In this document: in pieces, positions 7,781 through 15,147 of the stretch
Position numbering within the stretch: position 1 is the first letter of the stretch
Layout: each line of letters starts with the position of its first letter
Program-made: the position numbers and the translations under genes
Source of the DNA: Burkholderiales bacterium
GTDB lineage: Bacteria; Pseudomonadota; Gammaproteobacteria; Burkholderiales; Casimicrobiaceae
Assembly (NCBI GenBank): GCA_025981645.1
Contig: JAICXH010000008.1
Location: forward strand, 1 to 48,046
Length of the DNA: 48,046 bases
Direction: 5' to 3'
The notes under the pieces: generated by a model
The model's database searches: none
What the model was told of the DNA's origin: nothing
Seen by the model: only the letters and a program-made list of their open reading frames with translations

Positions 7781-8659
7781 TCACTGTGCGGCTCCGATCT
7801 CGACGCGCGCGGTCGCGACGAGGCGCGCGTCGGTACGCGCCGAAAGCATCGCGCGCAACACGGCGCCGCCGGGGGCAGCCTCGGCCACGTCGGGCTTTCC
7901 CTCGGCGGCGATGCCGGCGAGCTCGACATCGAGATCGACGCGCTGACCGGGCTCGATGAACGAGCGCATCTTGACGTGGGTCACCCTGATCGGATGCGGC
8001 GCGGCGCCTGCCAGCTCCGGCGCCCCGGCCGCGCAGTCGAGTGCCAGCCGCAGCTCGGTGTCGAGGAGCAGCGTCGCAGGAAATACCGCACGGCGAGGGA
8101 AATGATCGGCGAAGAAGGGCGCGTCGCACGGCACGGCCAGCGACGCGCTGCGCCTCTTCCCGGGAACGTCGGCAGTGATCGTCACCGGCAGCGCGGCGAT
8201 GCCGCAAAAGCGCCCTTCCGGTGCGCCGCCGTCGCGCAGGAGCGCAAGACGCTCGCGCAGCGCATCGGGTGCGTCGAACTCGGCGACCGGCAGCATCGGC
8301 CCGAGGCAGTCGACGAGCTCGATGACCCGACGCGAACCGACCGACGCGCGTCCGTCGTACGCGACGGCGTCGTCGTCGCACTCGTGGAGCTCTACTTCGA
8401 GCTCCAGGCGATCGCCCGGATGCGCATCGCCGCGAAAGCGCGTTTCCGTTGCGAGCGCTGCGACCGGCCGGCCGCGGAAATCGATCCGATCCATCGCCAC
8501 CCAAGCGGCGAGCTGGCCGACCGCCTCGGCGACGAGACACGACGGAAAGACGTCGACCCCGGCAGGGACGGCAAACGTCGCGTGGGCGCGCTTGCCCGCC
8601 TCGAAGCGGTCGATGCGGTCGACGAACGAGTAGGCGGCGTAGACGGGGTCAGGTCTCAT
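7781..8659 (-). CDS. double-hotdog 3-hydroxyacyl-ACP dehydratase
   Basis: The 292-residue protein looks like two fused FabZ/FabA hotdog folds. In the N-terminal half the segment VFPSCLVAEAVGQLAAW keeps the FabZ acid (Glu45), but the position of the catalytic His is Val31. In the C-terminal half FFADHFPRRAVFPATLLLD keeps the His (His186), while the Glu position is Asp200. FabZ and FabA active sites are built from a His of one subunit and an acid of the other, so the two half sites would make one composite site. It would dehydrate the 3-hydroxyacyl chain on the cluster ACP. The ATG at MRPDPVYAAY is used; its first codons come from an inverted repeat. A TTG 21 bases upstream is an alternative start. 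Confidence 0.75.
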   Translation of the reverse strand: MRPDPVYAAYSFVDRIDRFEAGKRAHATFAVPAGVDVFPSCLVAEAVGQLAAWVAMDRIDFRGRPVAALATETRFRGDAHPGDRLELEVELHECDDDAVAYDGRASVGSRRVIELVDCLGPMLPVAEFDAPDALRERLALLRDGGAPEGRFCGIAALPVTITADVPGKRRSASLAVPCDAPFFADHFPRRAVFPATLLLDTELRLALDCAAGAPELAGAAPHPIRVTHVKMRSFIEPGQRVDLDVELAGIAAEGKPDVAEAAPGGAVLRAMLSARTDARLVATARVEIGAAQ

Positions 8660-8692
8660 CGACTGCCTGGCAAAAGGCAAGACCTGACCCCG
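8644..8692. repeat. REP-like inverted repeat at the acp/dehydratase junction
   Basis: A perfect 13-bp inverted repeat, CGGGGTCAGGTCT and AGACCTGACCCCG, flanks a 23-base centre that itself holds a small TGCC...GGCA pairing. GGGGTCAGGTCT-type arms are, as I remember, common intergenic palindromes in proteobacterial genomes and are often linked to REP-associated transposases. It lies one base beyond the acp stop and supplies the start codon and first codons of the dehydratase gene. Confidence 0.7.
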
Positions 8693-8693
8693 G

Positions 8694-9110
8694 TCAGGCC
8701 TCTTTCTGCGCGCGCACGACGAGCTTGCAGAACGTCGTCGGCGTGAAGAGTCGCGGAATGTCCGCGACCTTCATCGGCGTCTTGAAGCGCGCGGCCGGCA
8801 CCTCGGACAGGTAGGACTTGAGCTGCGCGAGCCCCTTGTCGGTGACGATGCCGCCCTGCTCGAACTCGGCATCGGGAAGGTCACCGCGGGCGTTCTCGAC
8901 GATCTTGCCGCGCGGGATCTTGATCTTGAACGCGCGCTCGAGCCTGAACACCATGTCGAGGAAATCGATCGACTCGGCGTCGAGCCCCTCGATCAGCGAC
9001 ACGTCCGGCTTGATGTCCGTGACGTCGCAGCCGAGCGCGTCGGCCATCGTCTCGGCGACCTTCGGAAACACCGCATCGATCTCCTGCTGGGTCACTGCAA
9101 TCTCGGCCAT
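8694..9110 (-). CDS. acyl carrier protein of the cluster, AcpXL-like with C-terminal extension
   Basis: The 138-residue acidic protein has the phosphopantetheine attachment motif at Ser47 in GLDAESIDFLDMVFRLERAF followed by KIKIP. The DFLD-x-VF...IKIP pattern is closer to my memory of rhizobial AcpXL than to housekeeping AcpP (DSLDTVEL). Standard ACPs have about 80-95 residues; here about 45 extra residues follow the four-helix region (from about residue 90, ending FCKLVVRAQKEA). The ACP carries the growing chain between the cluster enzymes and is probably charged by the AcpS domain of the fusion protein. The ATG at MAEIAVTQ has GGGAG eight bases upstream; a TTG further up overlaps the fabG stop. 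Confidence 0.85.
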   Translation of the reverse strand: MAEIAVTQQEIDAVFPKVAETMADALGCDVTDIKPDVSLIEGLDAESIDFLDMVFRLERAFKIKIPRGKIVENARGDLPDAEFEQGGIVTDKGLAQLKSYLSEVPAARFKTPMKVADIPRLFTPTTFCKLVVRAQKEA

Positions 9111-9124
9111 GGGCACCACTCCCT

Positions 9125-9883
9125 TCAATCGAATTTGAATCCGCCATCGACGTGGAACACCTCGCCGGTGACATAGGAGGCGTAATCCGACGCCAGGAAC
9201 CAGACCGCGTTCGCGACGTCCTCGGCGCTGCCGACGCGCCGCATCAGGATCCTCGCCTTCACCTCGTCGCCGGCGAGGTCGCGCACCGCTTGCGACATCT
9301 CGGTGTCGATGACGCCGGGCGCGACTGCATTGACGCGAATCTTCCGCGGCGCGAGCTCCACGGCGAGCGCACGCGTGAATGCCTCGATGGCGCCCTTGCT
9401 TGCCGCGTAATTGGTCTGTCCGCGGCCGCCCTTGCTGCCGGCCACCGAGCTCAGGTTGACGATCGCACCTGCGCGCTGCATCACCATGTACGGCGCCACG
9501 GCTCGCGTCGTGTTGAACACGCCGCCGACGTTCGTGTCGAGCACCGTCGCCACGTCGTCGTCTGTGAGCGCGGTGAGCGGATTGTCGCGGATCACCCCTG
9601 CGTTGTTGATCAGCACGTCGATGCGCCCTGTCTCGTCGGCGAGCTTTTCGACCGCCTGCACGCAGGCGGCGCTGTCGCGTACGTCGACGCGCTCGGCGTG
9701 CACGTGGTGGCCGGCGGCATGCATCGATTGCACGACCTCCTGCGCGGCTTCGTCGTTGCCGCGATAGAAGAACGCGACGCGTGCACCTTCGCCCGCGAAG
9801 GTCTCGACGATCGCTCGGCCGATTCCGCGGCTGCCCCCGGTCACGAGCACCGATTTGCCGGCGAGCCCCGACGCCGTCTTCAT
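9125..9883 (-). CDS. 3-oxoacyl-ACP reductase, FabG type
   Basis: This 252-residue classical short-chain dehydrogenase has the NADPH loop VLVTGGSRGIGRAIVE, the NNAG motif, catalytic Ser in NLSSVAGSKGG, the Tyr-x3-Lys box NYAASKGAIEAFTRALAVEL, and the C-terminal HVDGGFKFD. It reduces 3-oxoacyl-ACP to 3-hydroxyacyl-ACP in the elongation cycle. The ATG overlaps the stop of the upstream enoyl reductase gene by 4 bp, and the acp ATG follows 14 bases after its stop. Position between acp and the enoyl reductase gives it a clear role in this cluster, although the family also contains many other alcohol dehydrogenases. Confidence 0.88.
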   Translation of the reverse strand: MKTASGLAGKSVLVTGGSRGIGRAIVETFAGEGARVAFFYRGNDEAAQEVVQSMHAAGHHVHAERVDVRDSAACVQAVEKLADETGRIDVLINNAGVIRDNPLTALTDDDVATVLDTNVGGVFNTTRAVAPYMVMQRAGAIVNLSSVAGSKGGRGQTNYAASKGAIEAFTRALAVELAPRKIRVNAVAPGVIDTEMSQAVRDLAGDEVKARILMRRVGSAEDVANAVWFLASDYASYVTGEVFHVDGGFKFD

Positions 9884-10635
9884 CCGGAGATCGCGAAGCC
9901 GCCGTCGACCACCAGCGTGTGGCCGTTGATCATCGCCGCCTCCGGCAGGCACAGGAGGTAGACCGCGCCGGCGACGTCGCCGGGTGTCAGCACCGGACCC
10001 GCCGGCGTGCGTCGCGCGAAGTCGGCGAGGAGCTCCGCGCGATTCGGGAAATACGCGACGGCGTCGGTGTCGACCACTCCGGCGCTCACCGTGTTGACGC
10101 GGATGCCGCGCGGACCGAGCTCCTGCGCGAGCGCACGCACCAGCGCTTCCAGCGCCGCCTTCGATGCGCCGATGAAGCCGTAGTTCGGCATCGCACGCTG
10201 CGCGCCGAGGCTCGACATCGCGATGATCCGTCCGCCGTCCTTCATCATCGGCGCAGCGTGCTGGGCAAGCAGGTCGATCGCGAGGGCATTGGTTTCGAGG
10301 CACCAGCGCCAGTGTTTCAGCCCCATCTCCATGACGGGTTTCAGCACACCAGACGCCGCATTGCTGACGACGATGTCGAGGCGGTCGAAATGCTCGCGCA
10401 GCGCGTCAAACATCTCGTCGACGCTCGCCGGGATGCCGACGCTTCCCTGCACGGCGAGCGCCCGGCGACCATGCTCGCGCAGCTCGGCGCAAAGCGCCTC
10501 GGCCTCGTCGTGGCTGTTGTAATAGTTGACAACGATGTCGGCACCGGCGCTGGCGAGCTTCTTCGCGATCGCACGGCCGATGCCGCGGGCGCCGCCGGTC
10601 ACCAGCGCAACCTGCCCTTCGAGCACACCGGTCAT
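9880..10635 (-). CDS. fabL: enoyl-ACP reductase, FabL type
   Basis: The 251-residue SDR protein starts MTGVLEGQVALVTGGARGIG. It matches Bacillus subtilis FabL, as I remember it, in several diagnostic stretches: NAASGVLKPVMEM, HWRW, NYGFIGASKAALEAL, VDTDAVAYFPNR and TPAGPV. The active site spacing is Tyr152-x6-Lys159, the pattern of enoyl reductases, not the Tyr-x3-Lys of ketoreductases. It should saturate the trans-2-enoyl-ACP each cycle, which separates this cluster from aryl polyene systems. The start is uncertain: ATG codons two codons apart (10641 and 10635) have no clear ribosome binding site. It overlaps fabG by ATGA. Confidence 0.8.
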   Translation of the reverse strand: MTGVLEGQVALVTGGARGIGRAIAKKLASAGADIVVNYYNSHDEAEALCAELREHGRRALAVQGSVGIPASVDEMFDALREHFDRLDIVVSNAASGVLKPVMEMGLKHWRWCLETNALAIDLLAQHAAPMMKDGGRIIAMSSLGAQRAMPNYGFIGASKAALEALVRALAQELGPRGIRVNTVSAGVVDTDAVAYFPNRAELLADFARRTPAGPVLTPGDVAGAVYLLCLPEAAMINGHTLVVDGGFAISG

Positions 10636-10662
10636 GGCCATCGCGCGCAAAAGGACCGTATT

Positions 10663-11772
10663 TTACCCGGCTGGCGACGCGACCGCCGCCGGTGCGTTTT
10701 CGCCGTCGCGCATCCGCGCGGCCCGCACCAGGCGCTGCGCTTCGAGGCACCAGTGGCGCTTGATGCTGTACCAGACGTCGGCCGTCCAGAGCACGTGCCG
10801 CTGCGCCTCTTCGGGAAGCGTCGACGGATCCTCGTGTCCATCCGGGGTCCATGCGTTGATCCACCTGCGCACGGCGAGATCGCGCGGCAGCGACGCCGTC
10901 AGCGGCACGAAGAGGTGGCTGTAGCTGTCGGGAAGCACGATGTTGCGCACGTGCGCCGTCCCCGTGGCGCGATAGCGCTCGCTGTCCCCCGGGAAGTTCC
11001 ACGCGACGAGGTCGACGCCAAGCGAGAAGCCGGTGAAGTCGTCGACGGTGTCCGGAATGTCCTGCAGGCGGTCGATCATCGGCCACTGGTTGGGAAGCAG
11101 GAACGCGGCACCGCCCGCCCCGACCGCGCTCGCGTAGGAGACCGACAGCCCGATCACCGGTCGCGGGTGCCCCGTGTAGGGGTCGACGATCGTCGAGCGC
11201 GCTTCGAACTTGTCCGACCGCGGATCGAACACGTCGAGCGAGCTCCCGAAATCCCCGGCGAGGTCCTGCAGCACGCGCACCGCCTGCATACCTCCCTGGC
11301 TGTGGCCGATGAGCATCGGTCGCAGGCCGCTGCGCTCGTACTCCCACGCGACGATCCCGGCGATCTTCGCGCTTTCGTCATAGGGGCTGTACGACCAATC
11401 GCCGCTTTCAGGATCGCGGATCGCCGACTCGGGGTAACCCATGCGGGTGAGGAAGATCCCGAACGACTTCATCATGAGATAAGCCGGAAAAATACCGCCG
11501 TGCAGGAGAATCACGCGCGGCGCGGGCGCCTTCGCGAGCACGTCGCGCACGTCCGCATCGGAGAGGTGATCGGGATCGAGCGCGAGGAGGCGCTCCTGCA
11601 CGGCCGGTGGCGGCAAGGCGGCGAACGGGTCGACGCGCGCGGACGCCGGCGCCGTCCCGGACTCCGCCGGAAGCCCCGCGCATCCGGCGAGCCCGATCAC
11701 GGCGGCGACGAAGAATGCGGCGACCCGGGTGGCGCGGGCCATCGCTGCGGCGATTCTGCTGGCGGGAGTCAT
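10663..11772 (-). CDS. outer-envelope lipoprotein alpha/beta hydrolase (lipase-like)
   Basis: The 369-residue protein has a lipoprotein signal peptide (RVAAFFVAAVIGLAGCAGLP, lipid-modified Cys31) and an alpha/beta hydrolase core: oxyanion segment VILLHGGIFP, nucleophile elbow MLIGHSQGGMQAV, and a later DSYSHLFVPLT that may contain the catalytic His. It is probably anchored in the outer membrane facing the periplasm and may hydrolyse or transfer an acyl ester. Its ATG overlaps the stop of the acyltransferase gene upstream by 4 bp, and the enoyl reductase gene follows 27 bases later, so it is part of the lipid directon. The substrate cannot be read from sequence. Confidence 0.75.
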   Translation of the reverse strand: MTPASRIAAAMARATRVAAFFVAAVIGLAGCAGLPAESGTAPASARVDPFAALPPPAVQERLLALDPDHLSDADVRDVLAKAPAPRVILLHGGIFPAYLMMKSFGIFLTRMGYPESAIRDPESGDWSYSPYDESAKIAGIVAWEYERSGLRPMLIGHSQGGMQAVRVLQDLAGDFGSSLDVFDPRSDKFEARSTIVDPYTGHPRPVIGLSVSYASAVGAGGAAFLLPNQWPMIDRLQDIPDTVDDFTGFSLGVDLVAWNFPGDSERYRATGTAHVRNIVLPDSYSHLFVPLTASLPRDLAVRRWINAWTPDGHEDPSTLPEEAQRHVLWTADVWYSIKRHWCLEAQRLVRAARMRDGENAPAAVASPAG

Positions 11773-13052
11773 CGCAGCGCGCGGATGCGACCGGCTACCT
11801 CCTCCCACATGGCGTCGACGCTCGATCGCGAGAAGGCTGCACTGCGGAAGGAAATGCCGGCACACGCGGCGCCGCCCGCGGTCGTCGCCGCCAGCACCAT
11901 CGGAGCGAGCGGGCCGGTCGGCACGCCCCGCAGATAGCCTGGCGCCGCCGACCCCGGCGGGCGCCACAGCGCATCGACGTTGAGCGTCGACGTGCCCGCG
12001 TTGACCGGATAGCCCTTCGCGTACACGCTCATCCGCTGGCGAGGAGTCTGGAAGCGGCCGATGACGCGGTCGACGCGCATGGCGAGGAGCCCGGCGAGAT
12101 AGAGATGCTCGCGCTTGATGCGTGCGGTATCGCGATGGAGGTCGCGCGCGAGCGCCTCGAGCGTGATTCCGGGAGGAACCGGATGCGAAACGCGGAACGA
12201 GCCGAGGAATTGACCGAAGGCATCGCGCGCGGCATCGCCGTGGATCTCACGCAGGTTCATGACCGACGCGGCTGCGAGCTCGCGCCTGCGCGAAGCGCCA
12301 AGGCGCTCGCGGGTCTGCGTGTCGCGGGCGAGCAGGAGCAGCGCGAGCAGCAGGTCGTTGAACGTCACGCCCCAGCGTTTTGCGGTGGTCGCGAGCGTGG
12401 CGACGCAGGCCGCATCGATGCGATGCAGCGCGAAGCCATTGTGGCCCTCTTCGATGTCCTGGTAGCGCGGGCGCAACGTTCGCCGGCAGCTTCGCGCCAT
12501 CGCCGGCATCCGCGCGACGGCGCGCGCGGTGCGCAGCGGATGGCGCAGGAACAGCGGAAGATGTGTCGGCGGGTAGAGCTGCGGCGGCGCACTCGGTCGG
12601 GGTGCCCCGGCGAGGCGGTCAACGATGCGGTTCATCAGCCCGACGATCGAGTCGCCGCCGGCGATGAAATGGTCGTACGCGACGCCGAGGAACCCGCCCT
12701 GTGCGTCCGCGACCACGAAGAAGCGGAACGGATCGAGCATTCCGTCCGGCGCGAACGCGGTGTTCATCTGGCGCTCGATCTCGCGCTCGACGCATGCGTC
12801 TCCGCAACCTGCAATCCGCTCGATCGGGGTCTTTCCGGCGTGTGCGCGCCACACGTAGCGGTGCCGTCTTCGGTCGAGTTCGAGGAGCCCGAGGCCCAGC
12901 TCGACTCGCTCGGCGCCGATCGCCGCCGCGAGCGCGTCGTCGTCGGGCACAACCGGAAGGCGCAGCGCATGCACCGCCGTGTAAGGGTGGTGTTCGCGCC
13001 ACTCGAGCATCGTCGACTGGAACACGTTGAGCCGGCCCGGCAGGCGCTTCAT
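11769..13052 (-). CDS. condensation/wax-ester-synthase-like acyltransferase
   Basis: The 427-residue protein begins MKRLPGRLNVFQSTMLEWRE and resembles the CoA-dependent acyltransferase superfamily (condensation domains, wax ester synthases, PapA-type enzymes). The usual HHxxxDG active-site motif appears in altered form as VAYDHFIAGGDSIVGLMNR: the second His is kept, the first is Asp, and the Asp/Gly positions are shifted. A later SVMNLREIHGD and NAGTSTLNVDALW fit the second half of the fold. It may esterify the acyl chain made by the cluster to an alcohol or amine. It overlaps the lipoprotein hydrolase gene by 4 bp. Because the active-site motif deviates, catalytic activity is less certain than the fold. 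Confidence 0.6.
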   Translation of the reverse strand: MKRLPGRLNVFQSTMLEWREHHPYTAVHALRLPVVPDDDALAAAIGAERVELGLGLLELDRRRHRYVWRAHAGKTPIERIAGCGDACVEREIERQMNTAFAPDGMLDPFRFFVVADAQGGFLGVAYDHFIAGGDSIVGLMNRIVDRLAGAPRPSAPPQLYPPTHLPLFLRHPLRTARAVARMPAMARSCRRTLRPRYQDIEEGHNGFALHRIDAACVATLATTAKRWGVTFNDLLLALLLLARDTQTRERLGASRRRELAAASVMNLREIHGDAARDAFGQFLGSFRVSHPVPPGITLEALARDLHRDTARIKREHLYLAGLLAMRVDRVIGRFQTPRQRMSVYAKGYPVNAGTSTLNVDALWRPPGSAAPGYLRGVPTGPLAPMVLAATTAGGAACAGISFRSAAFSRSSVDAMWEEVAGRIRALR

Positions 13053-13116
13053 CGTGCCGGCCCGCGCCGCTGCGCCGGACGAACGAGGCGACTCCCGGCG
13101 CGCAATGCGCGCGCCG

Positions 13117-13725
13117 CTATCTGAATCGCGGCAGGAAACGGCCGGTGTGTGCGGCATAGTCGCGCCAGGCGTCGCCGTGCACCGAGGCGAGCTGCATCTC
13201 CTCGGCACGTGCCTTGTAGTTGATCCAGCCGACGTGCACGACTGCCAGCGCGATCATCGCGGGCGTCGGCAGGACGACCGCCGTCGCGGCCATCATCAGC
13301 ATGCTGCACGCGTAGATCGGGTGCCGGACGCGGCTGAATGGCCCATCGGTGATCAGCGAGGTCTTGCGTGCGCTGATGTCCATTCTCCATTCGGGGCCCA
13401 TGCGGCTCCAGCAGCGCAGCGTCACCGCGAGGCACGCGCCGGCGACGAGCGCGGCGACCCAGCGCAGCAGTATCCAGTTGCCGGACGTTGCAAATTCCGG
13501 AACCGCCAGCGCGCCGCCCGCGCGTCCGATCGCGAGCCACGGCAGCGCACACCATCCGGCGACCACCGGAACGACGACGAGCCACAGCATCCGTTCGGAT
13601 CGCCGTTCGGGGATCAGGCCGACGCTGCGGCGCTGACGGTGGCGGATGCGCACCGCCATCGTGCCGACACGCAGCCAGTACGCGGAGACGATCAGCGCCA
13701 CGGCGACGAGCGGGACATCGCGCAT
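13117..13725 (-). CDS. isoprenylcysteine carboxyl methyltransferase (ICMT/PEMT-like) family membrane protein
   Basis: The 202-residue integral membrane protein has four to five hydrophobic segments and the ICMT/PEMT signature near the C-terminus: LITDGPFSRVRHPIYACSML, then INYKARAEEMQL...YAAHTGRFLPRF. Members transfer a methyl group from S-adenosylmethionine to lipid or prenyl substrates inside the membrane, although many bacterial ones are uncharacterised. It stands 64 bases upstream of the acyltransferase gene and 42 bases downstream of the thiolase, in the same direction. Methylation of the lipid made by this cluster, for example as a methyl ester, is a reasonable guess only. Confidence 0.75.
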   Translation of the reverse strand: MRDVPLVAVALIVSAYWLRVGTMAVRIRHRQRRSVGLIPERRSERMLWLVVVPVVAGWCALPWLAIGRAGGALAVPEFATSGNWILLRWVAALVAGACLAVTLRCWSRMGPEWRMDISARKTSLITDGPFSRVRHPIYACSMLMMAATAVVLPTPAMIALAVVHVGWINYKARAEEMQLASVHGDAWRDYAAHTGRFLPRFR

Positions 13726-13767
13726 CAGCGATCGGCGTGCAGCGAGCGGGTGTGAACGCCTGTGAAG

Positions 13768-14958
13768 TCAGAGCCGCTCGATGATGCCAGCAATCCCCTG
13801 GCCGCCGCCGATGCACATCGTGATGAGCCCGTAGCGTTTGCCGGTTCGGGCGAGCTCGTACATCGCCTTGATCGTGAGGATGCAGCCGGTGGCGCCGATC
13901 GGATGGCCGAGCGCGACCGCGCCTCCGTTCGGATTGACGCGGGCCGGATCCATGCCGAGCTCCTTGCTGACGGCGATCGCCTGCGCAGCGAATGCCTCGT
14001 TCGATTCGATAACGTCGATGTCGGCGAGCTTCAGCCCAGCCTTGGTAAGTGCGCTCTTGACCGCACTGACGGGCCCCAGCCCCATGATCTTCGGATCGAT
14101 GCCGGCGTGCCCGTAGGCGACGAACCGTGCCATTGGCTTTGCACCGGCACGCTTCGCTGCCTCGGCTTCCATCAGCACGACCGCAGCCGCGGCATCGTTG
14201 ATGCCGGAGGCGTTGCCTGCGGTGACCGTGCCGTTCTCCTTCGCGAACACCGCCTTCAGCTTGGCCATCCCTTCGAGCGTCGCATCCGCCCGGACGTGCT
14301 CGTCGGTGTCGAACGATACCGGACCCTTGCGGCTCTTGACCTCGATCGGCAGGATCTGCGACTTGAAGCGGCCCTCCGCGATCGCTGCTGCAGCACGGCG
14401 ATGACTCTCGACGGCAAATGCGTCCTGCTGGTCGCGCGTCACCTCGCACTTCTTCGCGACATTCTCCGCGGTGACGCCCATATGTACCGTGTCGAACGGA
14501 TCGGACAGCGCGCCGACCATCATGTCCAGCACCTTGGCGTCGCCCATCCGGGCGCCCCAGCGTTCGCTGGGGATCGAATAGGACGCCCGGCTCATGCTCT
14601 CGGCGCCGCCGCCGACCGCGGCGTCGATGTCACCGAGCCGGATGTATTGCGCGGCGCTGACGATCGCCTGCATTCCGCTGCCGCAGAGCCGGTTGACGGT
14701 GAGCGCACCGCTCGAGTGCGGGAGCCCGCCGTTGATCGCCGCGACGCGCGAGATGTACATGTCCTTCGGCTCGGAATGGATCACATTGCCGATCACGCAC
14801 TGGCCGATCTGCTGCGGATCGACCTCCGCGCGCGCCACCGCCTCACGGACGACGCGGGCGGCAAGGTCGCTCGGAGCGACGTCCTTCAGCGAACCGCCAT
14901 AGTCTCCGATCGCCGTGCGCACGCCGCTGACGATCACCACTTCGCGCTGACTGGCCAT
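13768..14958 (-). CDS. bktB: acetyl-CoA C-acyltransferase (beta-ketothiolase, BktB-like)
   Basis: The 396-residue thiolase has Cys in NRLCGSGMQAIVSAAQYIRL, His in LGHPIGATGC, and the second Cys in MCIGGGQGIAGI. The sequence follows Cupriavidus BktB as I remember it over its whole length (REVVIVSGVRTAIGDYGGSL, SEPKDMYISRVAAINGG, FDTDEHVRADATLEGMAKL). It condenses or cleaves beta-ketoacyl-CoA; in Cupriavidus it supplies 3-ketoacyl-CoA for polyhydroxyalkanoate. It is first in the minus-strand run of lipid genes, 42 bases before the ICMT-like gene. It could feed a starter unit to the cluster, or simply be a degradation enzyme upstream of it. Confidence 0.92.
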   Translation of the reverse strand: MASQREVVIVSGVRTAIGDYGGSLKDVAPSDLAARVVREAVARAEVDPQQIGQCVIGNVIHSEPKDMYISRVAAINGGLPHSSGALTVNRLCGSGMQAIVSAAQYIRLGDIDAAVGGGAESMSRASYSIPSERWGARMGDAKVLDMMVGALSDPFDTVHMGVTAENVAKKCEVTRDQQDAFAVESHRRAAAAIAEGRFKSQILPIEVKSRKGPVSFDTDEHVRADATLEGMAKLKAVFAKENGTVTAGNASGINDAAAAVVLMEAEAAKRAGAKPMARFVAYGHAGIDPKIMGLGPVSAVKSALTKAGLKLADIDVIESNEAFAAQAIAVSKELGMDPARVNPNGGAVALGHPIGATGCILTIKAMYELARTGKRYGLITMCIGGGQGIAGIIERL

Positions 14959-15030
14959 CTTCGTCTCCTTCCACGTTCGGGGGATCCAGCCATTATCCTA
15001 CTGCAGCGCAGCATCGGGGCGCGGCGACGT

Positions 15031-15147
15031 GCGCTCGTCCGCATCGCGGCTCGCACCGCGCGCGCTCGCCCGCGTCACGGCTCGCGCCCCCTGCGCTCGT
15101 CCGCATCGCGGCTCGCGCCCCCTGCGCTCGTCCGCATCGCGGCTCGC
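15031..15147. repeat. four tandem copies of a 31-bp repeat
   Basis: The core GCGCTCGTCCGCATCGCGGC (followed by TCGC) starts at 15031, 15062, 15093 and 15124, an exact 31-base period. Copies 1, 3 and 4 share the 24-base core; copy 2 differs at three positions. The 7-base linkers are GC-rich and similar (GCCCCCT in two cases). There are no variable spacers, so this is a minisatellite, not a CRISPR array. Confidence 0.9.

Noticed and set aside
2348-10635. Standard aryl polyene pigment cluster
   Set aside because: KS, cysteine-less KS partner, dehydratase, ketoreductase, ACP and an LpxL-like enzyme fit, but an enoyl reductase and LpxO-like enzyme are present and no ammonia lyase, aryl-CoA ligase or glycosyltransferase is seen.
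15031-15147. Regularly spaced direct repeats that might be a small CRISPR array
   Set aside because: The period is 31 bases with a 24-base core and nearly constant 7-base linkers; there are no unique spacers and no cas genes.
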